64,000 nt of DNA from Bog-532 sp963742875 (GCA_963742875.1 CAVUNO010000026.1:868001-932000), one strand, 5' to 3'. Positions 41,701 through 51,244 are shown, numbered from the stretch's first letter. Translations and numbers: made by a program. Notes: generated from the letters alone by a model not told the origin.

Positions 41701-44219
41701 GCCATCGGCTGACACTGGCCGCGGCGGCCGGGACGGCTCTGGCCTCGACCGCCCTGTACGTGCTGTTCGACGGCTGGGAATGGTTCTGGACCGGGCTGGG
41801 CGCCATCACCGCGGTCGCTGCCCTCGGGACCCTGACCCGACGGCGGCCGCTGCCGGTCATCGTGGGCCTGGCCGCGGGCCTGGCCGGCTTGCTGCTCTAC
41901 CTCAACGTCGTCTTCGCGGCCGGGCGCTCCTGGCTGCTGGTGGTGCCGGACCGCTCGTCGCTCAGCTACCTTTGGCAGCTGGCCATGCAGGGGATGACGG
42001 ACGCGGACCGGTTCTCCCCGCCGGTGCCCCTGACGCCGGGCCTGCTGCTGCTCGGGACGGCCGGAATCGGGCTGACCGCGCTGGCCACGGATGCTCTGGC
42101 GGTCCGGCTGCGCAGCTCCGCGGTGGCCGGCCTGCCGCTGCTGGCCCTGTTCATCGTGCCGACGACAACGCCCGCCGCACGCGGCGGTTTCGGCACCACG
42201 CTCGTATTCTGCCTGGCCACGGCCGGGTACCTGCTCATCCTGAACGCGGACGGCCGGGAGCGGATCCATGCGTGGGGACGCCCGGTCGGCCTGTGGGGAC
42301 CAGGCATTTCCAGCCGCCGCGGGTACGCGGGCCAGAACGCGGGCCAGCACGCGGGCCAGAACGCGGGCAGGTACACGGGCAGGTACGCGGGCGGGCCTGT
42401 GGCCGTACGGGTGTCCGATGCCCGCACGCTGGCGGCGGCCGGGCGCCGGATCGGGGCGGCCTCGATCCTGGTCGCACTGTGCGTGCCGCTGTTCGTGCCG
42501 GGTCTCCGCGTCAACCACATGTTCCCGGCGCACGTCAACATCTTCGGTCCGGCCGGGGCGGCGCTGGGCGCGGGTGACGGCTCGGCGGTGCCGAACCCGC
42601 TCGCGCAGATGACACAGGACCTGCGGGAGAGCCAGTCGTCGACGATCCTCACCTACCGGACCACCGACCCGGAGCCGCAGTACCTGCAGATGTACATCCT
42701 GGGCAACCTGTCCACCACGGCCTGGACGATGGGCCCGGGCCCGACGGCCACGGCGAACGGCGCACTGCCCTCCCCGCAGGGCCTGGCCGGGGCAGACCGC
42801 ACCAGCGTGACGACCCGCATCCACGTCAGCCGCGGGACGATCGGCGCGACCGCCGGGATCAGCTTCCTGCCGGTGCCGTACCCGGCCACCCGGATCAGCG
42901 TGCCCGGGCACTGGGTGATGGACGTCGGCACGTCGATGGTGCTCGGCTACGGAACCCCGCTATCCGGCCTGACATACACCGTGACGAGCGACGACGTCTC
43001 GCCGAGCACGGAGCAGCTGAACAAGGCGCCGGCGCCGCCGGCCGCGGTCGCCGACGGGTACCTGAACGTCCCTGGGGCGTTCCGGCCGCTGACCGCGCTC
43101 GCGAAGAGGGTCACCAGCCGCCCGGCGACCCCCTACGGCAAGGCGATCGCCCTGCAGCGGTGGTTCACCCAGTCGGGCGGGTTCAGCTACAGCCTGAGTG
43201 CCACCGAACCGCCGGATGCGACCGGCCTCAGTCACTTCCTTACCGTCAGCAAGCGCGGTTACTGCCAGCAGTTCGCGTTCGCGATGGCCGTGCTGGCCCG
43301 TCTGCTGGGCATCCCGTCCCGGGTCGCGGTGGGGTTCACCTCCGGCTCGCCGACGGGGATCGGCACCTGGTCGGTCAAGACGAGCGACGCGCACGCGTGG
43401 CCGGAGCTCTACTTCCAGGGGGCAGGCTGGCTGCGGTTCGAGCCCACGCCGTCCGGGAGCGGGGGCCAGGGCACCGCGATCCCGCCGTCCTACACGGTCC
43501 CGCAGACGACCGGCGGCAGCCCCAGCCAGTCCACCCCGCTGCCCGACCAGCAGAACCTTGGCTCCACCGGCGCCCGCGGGGGCAGTTCAGGCCTCAACCC
43601 GCACGCCCGCGGGCTGACGGGGAACGGGGCCCATCCGGGCACGGTCACCGTGGGCAGCCGATTCCCGGCGGAACCGGCCGGTCTCGCCGTGCTCGCGCTG
43701 CTGGCCGTCGCGGCCGCCGCACCGCGCACGGCGCGGTCCCTGCGGCGGCGGCACCGGTTCCGCCGGACGGGCGACGCGGAGCGGGCGCACGCCGCATGGC
43801 GTGAGGTGCTCGACGACCTCGCCGACTACCGCGTCCCGCGGCGGCCGAGTGAGTCGCCGCGTGCCACCGCCCGCCGGGTGGCCGGCGAGTCCAGCCTGCC
43901 GCCGCCCGCGGCCGAGGCCCTCAGGCGGGTGGCGCTCGCGGCAGAGCGCGCCAGCTACGCCGGTGCCCCGGACCCGGTTCCGCCTGGTCACGCCGACCTC
44001 GACCGGATCCGGCGCGGGCTGGCGGCGTCGGTGGACCGCCGGACCCGCTGGAGCGCCCGCCTCTTTCCCGCGTCCGCGTTCACGCCCGCCCGAACCGGGG
44101 CCGCCCGGCTGGCCGAGGCGGCCGCGCGGTTCCAGTCCGGGGTGGGGCGGCTCAGCGGCCGACGGGGGCCCGGCGGGTGGCGGCGGGGCCCGGCCCCGGG
44201 CCCTACTTCTGCTGGCTGA
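41697..44219 (+). CDS. TgpA-like transmembrane transglutaminase-domain protein
   Basis: 840 residues. Residues 1-170 carry about five or six membrane segments; another lies near 265. The extracellular part contains a transglutaminase-like core (about 490-600): Cys in KRGYCQQFAFAMAVLARLLG, His in SDAHAWPELYFQGAGW. A Ser/Gly/Pro linker leads to a last membrane segment (AGLAVLALLAVAAAAP) and a cytoplasmic DUF4129-like tail (AERAHAAWREVLDDLADYRV). A Gly-Gln-Asn-Ala repeat (about 205-235) interrupts the membrane part. ATG overlaps the DUF58 stop. Likely cell-envelope function with its MoxR/DUF58 partners; substrate unknown. Confidence 0.9.
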   Translation: MSHRLTLAAAAGTALASTALYVLFDGWEWFWTGLGAITAVAALGTLTRRRPLPVIVGLAAGLAGLLLYLNVVFAAGRSWLLVVPDRSSLSYLWQLAMQGMTDADRFSPPVPLTPGLLLLGTAGIGLTALATDALAVRLRSSAVAGLPLLALFIVPTTTPAARGGFGTTLVFCLATAGYLLILNADGRERIHAWGRPVGLWGPGISSRRGYAGQNAGQHAGQNAGRYTGRYAGGPVAVRVSDARTLAAAGRRIGAASILVALCVPLFVPGLRVNHMFPAHVNIFGPAGAALGAGDGSAVPNPLAQMTQDLRESQSSTILTYRTTDPEPQYLQMYILGNLSTTAWTMGPGPTATANGALPSPQGLAGADRTSVTTRIHVSRGTIGATAGISFLPVPYPATRISVPGHWVMDVGTSMVLGYGTPLSGLTYTVTSDDVSPSTEQLNKAPAPPAAVADGYLNVPGAFRPLTALAKRVTSRPATPYGKAIALQRWFTQSGGFSYSLSATEPPDATGLSHFLTVSKRGYCQQFAFAMAVLARLLGIPSRVAVGFTSGSPTGIGTWSVKTSDAHAWPELYFQGAGWLRFEPTPSGSGGQGTAIPPSYTVPQTTGGSPSQSTPLPDQQNLGSTGARGGSSGLNPHARGLTGNGAHPGTVTVGSRFPAEPAGLAVLALLAVAAAAPRTARSLRRRHRFRRTGDAERAHAAWREVLDDLADYRVPRRPSESPRATARRVAGESSLPPPAAEALRRVALAAERASYAGAPDPVPPGHADLDRIRRGLAASVDRRTRWSARLFPASAFTPARTGAARLAEAAARFQSGVGRLSGRRGPGGWRRGPAPGPTSAG

Positions 44220-44395
44220 ACCGCAACATGTTGCCAACCGGGTCGCGGAACGCGGAAGCTCCGGGAAAAATGTCCCGGCGACATGAGGGCCGTGCGCCAA
44301 GGCCGGGACGTCGAGCGGCTCGGCATACTCACGGTCCATCCGGTCACGGGCCTGCCGCAGCCGGGTCAGATCCGGTGAGGCGCCCGCGACTCCGG
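44203..44395 (-). pseudogene. Remnant: start of an AraC-family regulator fused to the end of a VOC/glyoxalase gene
   Basis: Minus strand codons read DLTRLRQARDRMDREYAEPLDVPALA, the beginning of an AraC-type helix-turn-helix. After a frame change the match continues as MSPGHFSRSFR. This is joined directly to AFRDPVGNMLRFSQQK and a TAG, the end of a VOC-family protein. Such AraC and VOC genes are commonly adjacent, so a deletion between them explains the junction. It overlaps the transglutaminase gene end by 17 bases. Confidence 0.75.
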
Positions 44396-44827
44396 TCAGC
44401 CGCCCTCCTGCCGGCGCCGCCACCGCTCCTCGAGCCGTTCCATCATGCCCGGCCCCGGCACGCCGGCCCCGCGTCCGCCCGCGCGGCGCTGCTGGCGCCG
44501 CCGTCGCCGCGAGGTGACCTTCGGCCGGGCTGTCCCCAACGCCGCCGCCGACATCCCGCTGATGTGCCGCCAGCTGGTCAGCGCCCACATGCTGCAGACG
44601 AGCATGACGACGAAACCGGCGACGCCGACCCACAGGTACTGTGCTATGACCCCGCCCAGCAGCAGTCCGACGCCCAGCACGAATCCGGCCACGGCCTGGT
44701 AGGCCCGGCGCTTATAGTGCACCCGCGGATCGCTGGAGCGAACCGCGTGCACAAACTTCGGATCCTCGCTGTAGAGCGCCTGCTCGATCTGCTCGAGCTG
44801 ACGCTGCTCATGCTCAGACAGCGGCAC
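44396..44827 (-). CDS. DUF3040 domain-containing membrane protein
   Basis: 143 residues from the GTG at 44827 (GGGAGG just upstream; an ATG at 44839 would add four residues). Starts PLSEHEQRQLEQIEQALYSEDPKFVHAV, the DUF3040 signature, followed by two membrane segments (AVAGFVLGVGLLLGGVIAQYL and VGVAGFVVMLVCSMWAL) and an Arg-rich cytoplasmic tail. Small actinobacterial family of unknown role, often upstream of dinB in this neighbourhood. Confidence 0.9.
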   Translation of the reverse strand: MPLSEHEQRQLEQIEQALYSEDPKFVHAVRSSDPRVHYKRRAYQAVAGFVLGVGLLLGGVIAQYLWVGVAGFVVMLVCSMWALTSWRHISGMSAAALGTARPKVTSRRRRRQQRRAGGRGAGVPGPGMMERLEERWRRRQEGG

Positions 44828-44974
44828 GACGCCTCCCATGAAACCTTGCACGCGGGACCGGAGGTTCGGTGACGTCCACCAGTCTTCTCCGGCCCACCTC
44901 CAGAATACGAGCCGGAATGGGCCGCGTAAAAGGGTGCCCGGCGCAGCGCTCATTCAGGTGGCTGCCTGTGCGGT

Positions 44975-46207
44975 TCATGCCTTCCTCCAAAGCTCCCCTG
45001 GACGGACCGTACCGGTGCCAAACCGCTCAGCGATCCGGTCCATCGCCCGCTCCGCCTCCCGCCAGCCGGCAGGCCGGTCGCCGAAGGCCAGCTGGGTGGT
45101 CGCCGCCGACGTGGGCGCCAGGCCGGTCGCCCGGACGCCGACCAGGCGCAGCCGGGCCTGCCGGCCCAGTCCCGAGCCCCCGTACAGCGCGCACGCGGTG
45201 GCGTAGATCTTACGGGCGACGTCGGTCGGCTCGGCCAGGGTCCGGGATCGCGTCATCGTCGTGAAATTGGCCAGCCGGAGCTTGACCGTCACCGTCCGGG
45301 CCACGCAGCCGGCCTTACGCAGCGCGCTGGCGGTCCGCTCGGACAGCCGCAGCAGTTCCCGGCGGATCACTTCCGGGTCGCTGACGTCAGCAGGAAAGGT
45401 CTCCTCAGCGCCGATGCTCTTATCGGGAGCGTGCGGGGTGACGGCGCGGTGATCCTGGCCCCAGGCGAGCGCGGCCAGATGTGAGCCGACGGCCTCACCG
45501 AGGCCCCGCTGCAGTGTGGCCACCGGCGCGCGCGCGATGTCACCGACGGTGTGCAGCCCGAGCCGGGCGAGGATCTCCCCGGTGCGCTCACCCACGCCCC
45601 ACAGTGCCGAGGTGGGGAGCGGGTGCAGGAAGCCGAGCACCTCATCGCGCGGCACGACCAGCAGGCCGTCCGGCTTGCAGCGCACTGAGGCGATCTTGGC
45701 CACGAACTTGCTCGGCGCCACGCCGACCGAACAGGTCAGTCCCTGCTCGGCCTCGACCTGCCTGCGGATCGCCGCGCCGATCCAGGCCGGCGAGCCAAGC
45801 CGCCGCTGCGCGCCGGAGACATCGAGGAACGCCTCGTCCAGCGCCAGCGGCTCGACCAGCGGCGTGACCGACCGGAAGACCGCCATGACCTGCTTGGACA
45901 CCGCACTGTAGACCGAATGCCGGGGCGGGATGAACACCGCCTGCGGACACAGCCGCCGGGCCAGAGCACGAGGCATCGCGGAACGGACCCCGAACCGGCG
46001 CGCCTCGTAGGACGCCGACAGCACGACGCTGCGCCCGCTCGGCGAGCCCACGATCACTGGCTTCCCGGCCAGGTCCGGGCGTTCCCGTATCTCCACGCCA
46101 GCGTAGAAGGCGTCCATGTCGACGTGCAGGATGTGACAGCCCGTGTCGTCCGGGACCCGGTCGCCATCTTCGGCCGGCAGTTCACTGGGGAGTGCGGGGC
46201 TGTCCAT
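44975..46207 (-). CDS. dinB: DNA polymerase IV (Y-family)
   Basis: Error-prone translesion polymerase. 410 residues from the ATG at 46207. Palm/finger motifs: ILHVDMDAFYAGVEIRERPDL (metal Asp), VVLSASYEARRFGVRSAMP, YSAVSKQVMAVF, PLALDEAFLDVSG (catalytic Asp-Glu), SVGVAPSKFVAKIAS, the thumb GVGERTGEILARLGLHTVGDIA, and a little-finger domain. The C-terminus lacks an obvious beta-clamp pentapeptide of the QLxLF type but has TQLAFGD, which could serve. Starts five bases after the methyltransferase stop. Confidence 0.96.
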   Translation of the reverse strand: MDSPALPSELPAEDGDRVPDDTGCHILHVDMDAFYAGVEIRERPDLAGKPVIVGSPSGRSVVLSASYEARRFGVRSAMPRALARRLCPQAVFIPPRHSVYSAVSKQVMAVFRSVTPLVEPLALDEAFLDVSGAQRRLGSPAWIGAAIRRQVEAEQGLTCSVGVAPSKFVAKIASVRCKPDGLLVVPRDEVLGFLHPLPTSALWGVGERTGEILARLGLHTVGDIARAPVATLQRGLGEAVGSHLAALAWGQDHRAVTPHAPDKSIGAEETFPADVSDPEVIRRELLRLSERTASALRKAGCVARTVTVKLRLANFTTMTRSRTLAEPTDVARKIYATACALYGGSGLGRQARLRLVGVRATGLAPTSAATTQLAFGDRPAGWREAERAMDRIAERFGTGTVRPGELWRKA

Positions 46208-46211
46208 GGTC

Positions 46212-46988
46212 TTAACGGCGTCCCAGGATGTGGAGCCGGGCGGCGATGTCACGCAACGGCGGGTACGTCGCGGCCGCCGCGTCCAGAGAGCGCAGCGCCT
46301 CGGCAGCACCCGGATCGGCGTCCACCAGGACGCTGGGCACGAGGTCCGCGAAGATCTGCACGCCGTGGGCGGCGCCGGGGACGAGCCCGGCCCCCTCGAT
46401 CAGCGCGCCCAGACCGGGCAGCGTGAAGTAGCGGGGGACGGCGGGCGGGCGTCCTGGCCCGCGTCCTGTCCCGGGCTGGCCGACTTCGCGGTCCAGCAGT
46501 GCGCGGGCATCGGCGAGCCGGCCCGCGACCGCCCGGTGCAGGATGGCGGCGGCGACGCTGGCGGCCAGCACGCTCACGGTGCCGCCGGGCCGGAGCACGC
46601 GGGCCACGGCGGCCAGCGCGTCGGCTGGCGAGTCGACGTATTCGAGGACGCTGTGGCAGATCACGAGGTCCGCGGCCGCCTCCCCCAGCACGCTGTCCAG
46701 GCCCGCCGCCTCACCCTGGATCGCGCTAATCCGCACGTCCATCTCGGCCGCACGGCGCTGCGCGGCCGCCAGCGAGTCGGGGCTCGGGTCCACCACCGTG
46801 ACGGAATGGCCCAGCGCGGCCAGCGGCACGGCGAAGCCACCGGTCCCGCCACCCGCGTCAATGACGTCCAGCCGGCCCCGACCGGTGTCCGCGGCCCGGG
46901 CCGCGAGCACGCCGCGCAGCACGTCCCACACGACGGACGCGCGCGCCCCCAGGGCCTCGCCGCCCAACGCCCCGCCTCCTCGCGACAT
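46212..46988 (-). CDS. Class I SAM-dependent methyltransferase
   Basis: 258 residues with a Rossmann-like fold: VIDAGGGTGGFAVPLAALGHSVTVVD (motif I, about 42-67), SAIQGEAAGL, ADLVICHSVLEYVDSPADAL and VARVLRPGGTVSVL. Layout resembles CmoA/UbiE-like small-molecule or tRNA methyltransferases, but the substrate cannot be told. Forms a close pair with dinB, an arrangement seen in other actinobacteria. Confidence 0.88.
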   Translation of the reverse strand: MSRGGGALGGEALGARASVVWDVLRGVLAARAADTGRGRLDVIDAGGGTGGFAVPLAALGHSVTVVDPSPDSLAAAQRRAAEMDVRISAIQGEAAGLDSVLGEAAADLVICHSVLEYVDSPADALAAVARVLRPGGTVSVLAASVAAAILHRAVAGRLADARALLDREVGQPGTGRGPGRPPAVPRYFTLPGLGALIEGAGLVPGAAHGVQIFADLVPSVLVDADPGAAEALRSLDAAAATYPPLRDIAARLHILGRR

Positions 46989-47238
46989 GGCTTCAATGTA
47001 GTGCCGCCCAGCGACAAATTAGGGAGCTCAGCAGGTCCGGTGCCGGGCGACACGCCCGGAGACCGCCGCGCGGGAGCGCGGCGAGGCCCGGAAACTCCCT
47101 GCGGCGGGCCAGCCCGAGGCGCGCCGGAAACCTTTTCTGGCAGGGTCTTCCGAGGTCGGAGGACGGTTTCTAACGGACTCCGGACACCTTGACGGGATAG
47201 GGGGGTTGTCTTCAGCCTGAGGCCGTATTCTCTTCGCC

Positions 47239-47877
47239 ATGGCTGAGCACCTCGAGCTGCCGCGCCCCTGCCGACTCCTGCGAACGGTGGTCTGGAACCT
47301 GACCGAATCGGTTGGGCTACCGGGCGTCGGTTACGTCGTCGGCCAGGAACTGGCCGGCCGGAACGCAGCCATGATCGCGGCGGCGGCCGTGCTGTGGCTG
47401 ACCGCGTTGGTGCGCAAGGTAGCCACCGGCAGTGTCCCCGGGCTCGTCACGATCTCGGCCCTGGTCATGACGGTACAGGCCGCCGTGGTGGTCAGCACCG
47501 GCAACGTGTTCTTCTTCCTGCTGCAGTTCCCGCTGGCCAACCTGGCCATGGCCCTGCTGTTCGCCCGGACGGCCCCGACCCGCAAGCCGCTGATCGCGCG
47601 GCTGGCCGCGGAGGTCGTCGCGCTCCGCCAGCCGTCCACGCACCACCCGGCCCTGCACCGCTTCTTCCAGCACGCCACGTGGTTGTGGGCCGGCCTGTTC
47701 TTCCTGATGACGATCGGGTTCTCGGTGATGATGGTCACCGAGCCGCTAACCCTGTTCCTGCTGCTCACAACGGCCGTCACCACGGGCATCGTGGTGTTCG
47801 GCGCGTGCCTGTCGGCCCTGTGGTTCTACTCGGTGATCCGTAAGTCCGGCCTGCGCGTCCGCTTCGCCGCGGCGTGA
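47239..47877 (+). CDS. VC0807-like multi-pass membrane protein
   Basis: 212 residues with about six hydrophobic segments: VGLPGVGYVVGQELAG, AAMIAAAAVLWLTALV, GLVTISALVMTVQAAVVV, VFFFLLQFPLANLAMALLF, FFLMTIGFSVMMV and LFLLLTTAVTTGIVVFGACLSALWFY. The layout resembles VC0807/DUF3159-type proteins. No catalytic residues recognised. A lone plus-strand gene between minus-strand genes; the 250-base region upstream (46989-47238) shows nothing beyond GC-rich inverted stretches. Confidence 0.65.
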   Translation: MAEHLELPRPCRLLRTVVWNLTESVGLPGVGYVVGQELAGRNAAMIAAAAVLWLTALVRKVATGSVPGLVTISALVMTVQAAVVVSTGNVFFFLLQFPLANLAMALLFARTAPTRKPLIARLAAEVVALRQPSTHHPALHRFFQHATWLWAGLFFLMTIGFSVMMVTEPLTLFLLLTTAVTTGIVVFGACLSALWFYSVIRKSGLRVRFAAA

Positions 47878-47903
47878 CGCCGCGGTCGGGCGCGACGCCG
47901 CGG

Positions 47904-48323
47904 TCAGAGCGTGAGCTCCGGCTTCAGGCCGAGCAGCCGCGCGAGCAGCCCGTTGACGAACGACGGAGACGAGTCGGTGGACAGGTCCCGGGCGAGCCGC
48001 ACCGCCTCGCTGATCGCCACCCCGTCGGGCACGTCGTCCCCCCAGAACAGCTCGTAGGCGCCGATCCGGAGCACATTTCGGTCCACCGCCGGCATGCGGT
48101 CCAGCGTCCAGCCTTCGGCATAGCAGGCGAGCAGGTCGTCGATCCGCTCCCGGTGCGCCTGTACGCCGCGGACCAGCTCCACGGCGTACTCCGGCACCGG
48201 CGGGCCGCCTTCCGGGCCGAGGGAGGAGCGTTCCTCCATCAGGGCGATCACCGGCTCGCCACGCAGTTCGGCCTCGAACAGCAGGTCCAGCGCGCGCTTG
48301 CGTGCCTTGCTACGAGCGGACAC
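47904..48323 (-). CDS. nusB: Transcription antitermination factor NusB
   Basis: Helps antitermination of rRNA operons with NusE. 139 residues from the GTG at 48323, one base after the efp stop. All-helical fold with ARSKARKRALDLLFEAELRGE, VPEYAVELVRGVQAHRERIDDLL, LDRMPAVDRNVLRIGAYELFW and VAISEAVRLARDLSTDSSPSFVNGLLARL. The efp-nusB order is standard in the phylum. Confidence 0.97.
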   Translation of the reverse strand: MSARSKARKRALDLLFEAELRGEPVIALMEERSSLGPEGGPPVPEYAVELVRGVQAHRERIDDLLACYAEGWTLDRMPAVDRNVLRIGAYELFWGDDVPDGVAISEAVRLARDLSTDSSPSFVNGLLARLLGLKPELTL

Positions 48324-48324
48324 C

Positions 48325-48882
48325 TCAGGCGCGGCCGAGGTACTGGCCGGTCCGCGTGTCGACCTTGATCTTCTCGCCGGTGACGATGAACAGCGGGACC
48401 TGGATCTCCGCGCCCGTCTCCAGCTTGGCGGGCTTGGTGCCACCGGTCGAGCGGTCGCCCTGCAGGCCGGGGTCGGTGGCACTGACGGTCAGCTCCACGG
48501 CGGCCGGCAGGTCGACGTACAGCGGAACGCCGGCGTTGAACGCGACCGTCACCATCTGCTCCTCGAGCAGGTAGTTGGCGGCGTCGCCGACGGCGGCGGC
48601 CGGGACCCGGGGCTGGTCGTAGTCCTGGGTGTCCATGAAGACGAAGTCCTCGCCCTCGCGGTAGAGGTACTGCATCTCGCGCTTGTCGACGTTGGCGACG
48701 TCCACCTTCACGCCGGCGTTGAAGGTCCGGTCGACCACCTTGCCGGTCATCACGTTCTTCAGCTTGGTGCGGACGAAAGCACCGCCCTTGCCGGGCTTTA
48801 CGTGCTGGAATTCGACGACGGTCCACAGGTTGCCGTCGATGTTCAGGGTTATGCCGTTCTTCAGGTCGTTCGTGGTCGCCAC
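48325..48882 (-). CDS. efp: Elongation factor P
   Basis: Relieves ribosome stalling at proline runs. 185 residues, three beta-barrel domains: TTNDLKNGITLNIDGNLW, HVKPGKGGAFVRTKLKNV with the domain I tip lysine in PGKGG, DFVFMDTQDYDQ, and the C-terminal GDRSTGGTKPAKLETGAEIQVP. GAGAAGA-type ribosome site upstream. The many Pro-rich tails encoded nearby (FtsI, FtsL, MurG, LspA) would depend on EF-P. Confidence 0.98.
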   Translation of the reverse strand: MATTNDLKNGITLNIDGNLWTVVEFQHVKPGKGGAFVRTKLKNVMTGKVVDRTFNAGVKVDVANVDKREMQYLYREGEDFVFMDTQDYDQPRVPAAAVGDAANYLLEEQMVTVAFNAGVPLYVDLPAAVELTVSATDPGLQGDRSTGGTKPAKLETGAEIQVPLFIVTGEKIKVDTRTGQYLGRA

Positions 48883-48920
48883 GTTTGCCGTCTTCTCTCC
48901 TGGGCACGCGTACCCGCTCG

Positions 48921-50027
48921 TTAGAGGGCGAGCAGTTCCCTAGTGCTGGTCGTAAGAATCTGGACGGCCGACGCCGCTGGCCCAACATCGGCCGCACCGG
49001 CCCCCACGATAAGGACATCCTCGATCCGGACGCCGCCTTGACCGGGTAGGTAGACACCGGGTTCGACGGTGACCGGAACACAGTCCTGTAGTTTACCCGT
49101 ACTCCCGTACCCGATCAGCGGCGCCTCGTGGACTTCCAGCCCGACGCCGTGGCCGAGCCCGTGCTGGAAATGCTCGCCGTGGCCGGCCGCCGAGATCAGA
49201 TCGCGGGCGGCCGCGTCGACGTCGCGGAGTCCCGCGCCCGGCCGGGCCGCAGCACAGCCGGCCTGCTGGGCCGCCGCGACCAGTTCGTAGATGTCCCGCT
49301 GCCACCCGGCGGGCTCGCCGAGCGCGACGGTCCGGGTCATGTCCGCGTGATAGCCCGCGTAACAGGCGCCGAAATCCATCGTGATCAGGTCCCCGCGGCG
49401 CAGCGGCCGGCCGGACGGGGCGTGATGCGGGATCGCCCCGTTCGGCCCGCTGGCGACGATCGTGTCGAAGGCGGGCCGTTCAGCGCCCAGCTCAGCCATC
49501 CGCTGGTCCAGCTCCCTGGCCAGCGCCTGTTCGGTCAGGCCGGGCCGGATCTGGGGCAGCACGCCGGCGAGGGCCTGGCCGCTGATCCGGCAGGCGGTGG
49601 CGAGCAGCCCGATCTCACCGGCGTCCTTGACCATCCGCAGGTCTTCGATCCCCCGGCCGAACGGGACCATGGTGACCCCGTCCGCGCCGGCTAGCAGAGT
49701 CCCGTGGCGTTCGACGGTCATCTCGTGCGCCTCGAACGCGACCCGGCGCAGGCCGCGGCGGGTCATCGCCCCGGCAAGCGCATGCTCGGTGAAGCGCTCG
49801 ACGATCAGCTCGAGGTCGGGGCTGTCCCGGCGGGCGGCCAGCGCATACCGGGAATCGGTGGCGAGCAGGCCGCCACCCTCGGCCGGCAGCAGCAGCGCCG
49901 CGTTGGAACTGGCCAGCCCGGTGAGATAGCGCACGTTCGGCGGCGAGGTGACGAGGATGGCGTCGGCGTCCATGTTGGCGACCTTGGCCTGGGCGCGGGC
50001 CCGCCGCGCGGCGTGGATTTCCGGCAT
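48921..50027 (-). CDS. pepP: M24 family Xaa-Pro aminopeptidase
   Basis: 368 residues. N-terminal creatinase-like domain (VTSPPNVRYLTGLASSNAALLL), then the pita-bread catalytic domain with metal ligands Asp/Asp in LITMDFGACYAGYHADMTRTV, His in HGLGHGVGLEVHEAP, and two Glu in TVEPGVYLPGQGGVRIEDV. Likely a dimetal X-Pro dipeptidase or aminopeptidase; exact specificity unknown. Lies 38 bases upstream of efp, a common neighbour. Confidence 0.92.
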   Translation of the reverse strand: MPEIHAARRARAQAKVANMDADAILVTSPPNVRYLTGLASSNAALLLPAEGGGLLATDSRYALAARRDSPDLELIVERFTEHALAGAMTRRGLRRVAFEAHEMTVERHGTLLAGADGVTMVPFGRGIEDLRMVKDAGEIGLLATACRISGQALAGVLPQIRPGLTEQALARELDQRMAELGAERPAFDTIVASGPNGAIPHHAPSGRPLRRGDLITMDFGACYAGYHADMTRTVALGEPAGWQRDIYELVAAAQQAGCAAARPGAGLRDVDAAARDLISAAGHGEHFQHGLGHGVGLEVHEAPLIGYGSTGKLQDCVPVTVEPGVYLPGQGGVRIEDVLIVGAGAADVGPAASAVQILTTSTRELLAL

Positions 50028-50143
50028 GTGCCGACTGTAAAGGAGCGGCCGGGCCCGTAAGGGAGCGGCCGTCCCGCGCGACCCGGCCCAGTAACCCGGC
50101 GCGGCGGGCCAAAGCGACGACCGGGCCGCCGTGGCCCGCGCAG

Positions 50144-51190
50144 CTAGGCCGAGGCGGCGAGGTCGGCGGCGCGCTCGATCAGGCGGACGCGGTCGGGGTG
50201 CGTGCCGGCCAGCGGGGTGACCGTCAGCGTCGTCACCCCGGCCTCGCGCCACGCGGCCAGCCGCTCCCGCACGTAGCCCTCCGGGCCGATCAGTGAGGTC
50301 TTCTCCAGCAGCTCGGCGGGGACCAGGGACGCCGCCTCGTCCTTGCGGCCGTCCAGGTAGGCGTCCTGGATCCGCATCGCCTCGGCTTCGTAGCCGAGGC
50401 GCCGGGCCAGCGTGTTGTAGAAGTTGCGGCCGCGCGCCCCCATGCCGCCGATGTACAGGGCGAAGAACGGGCGGGCCAGGTCGCGGTAGCTGGCCACGTC
50501 GTCGCCGATCATCACCGGCGCCTGGGCGATCACGTCCAGCGGGCCCAGGGACGGATCCCGCTTGGCCTGGCCCTCGGCGACCGGGCCGCCCCAGACCTCG
50601 CTCGCCTTCTCCGGGAAATAGAAGAACGGCTGCCAGCCCTCCGCCAGCTCGGCGGCGAGCGCGACGTTCTTCGGCCCGACGGCGGCGAGCACGATCGGGA
50701 TGCGCTCGCGCACCGGGTGGTTGATCAGCTTGAGCGGCTTGCCGAGCCCGGTGCCTTCGCCCGGCGGTAGCGGGATCTGGTAGTGCTTCCCCTGGTAGCT
50801 GAGCCGTTCCCGGCGCCACACCATCCGGCAGATCCCGATCAGCTCGCGACTGCGGCCGACCGGGGCGTCGTACGGCACGCCGTGCCAGCCCTCGATGACC
50901 TGCGGGCCGGACGCGCCGATGCCCAGGGTGAACCGGCCGCCCGAGACGTAGTCCAGCCCGGCCGCGGTCATCGCGGTCAGCGCAGGGGTCCGTGAGTACA
51001 GCTGGAGGATGCCAGAGGCGATCTGCAGCTGCTCGGTCCGGGCCGCGATATAGCCCAGCTGGCTTACCGCGTCGAAGCTGTAGGCCTCCGGCACGAACAC
51101 GATGCCGAGACCGGCCTTCTCGTAGTCGGCGAGCTCCGTAACCGTCTCCGCGAATCCGCCGGCGTAGTTGATCGACATCCCGACGCGCAT
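50144..51190 (-). CDS. LLM-class, probably F420-dependent, oxidoreductase
   Basis: 348 residues, luciferase-like TIM barrel. MRVGMSINYAGGFAETV start, YSFDAVSQLGYIAARTEQLQ, LDYVSGGRFTLGIGASGPQVIEGWHG (hallmark), and IPIVLAAVGPKNVALAAELAEGW. Family members use F420 or FMN; F420 is more common in actinobacteria. Substrate unknown. It separates pepP from the aro genes. Confidence 0.9.
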   Translation of the reverse strand: MRVGMSINYAGGFAETVTELADYEKAGLGIVFVPEAYSFDAVSQLGYIAARTEQLQIASGILQLYSRTPALTAMTAAGLDYVSGGRFTLGIGASGPQVIEGWHGVPYDAPVGRSRELIGICRMVWRRERLSYQGKHYQIPLPPGEGTGLGKPLKLINHPVRERIPIVLAAVGPKNVALAAELAEGWQPFFYFPEKASEVWGGPVAEGQAKRDPSLGPLDVIAQAPVMIGDDVASYRDLARPFFALYIGGMGARGRNFYNTLARRLGYEAEAMRIQDAYLDGRKDEAASLVPAELLEKTSLIGPEGYVRERLAAWREAGVTTLTVTPLAGTHPDRVRLIERAADLAASA

Positions 51191-51244
51191 GCTCCAGCCT
51201 TCCGCTCCGCTCTCACCGGGTCCCGTTCGGCCAATGATTGAACG

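Noticed and set aside
47001..47238. Promoter TTGACG at 47189 for the VC0807-like gene
   Set aside because: No -10 element at acceptable spacing; TATTCT near the start codon is too close and too far from the TTGACG.
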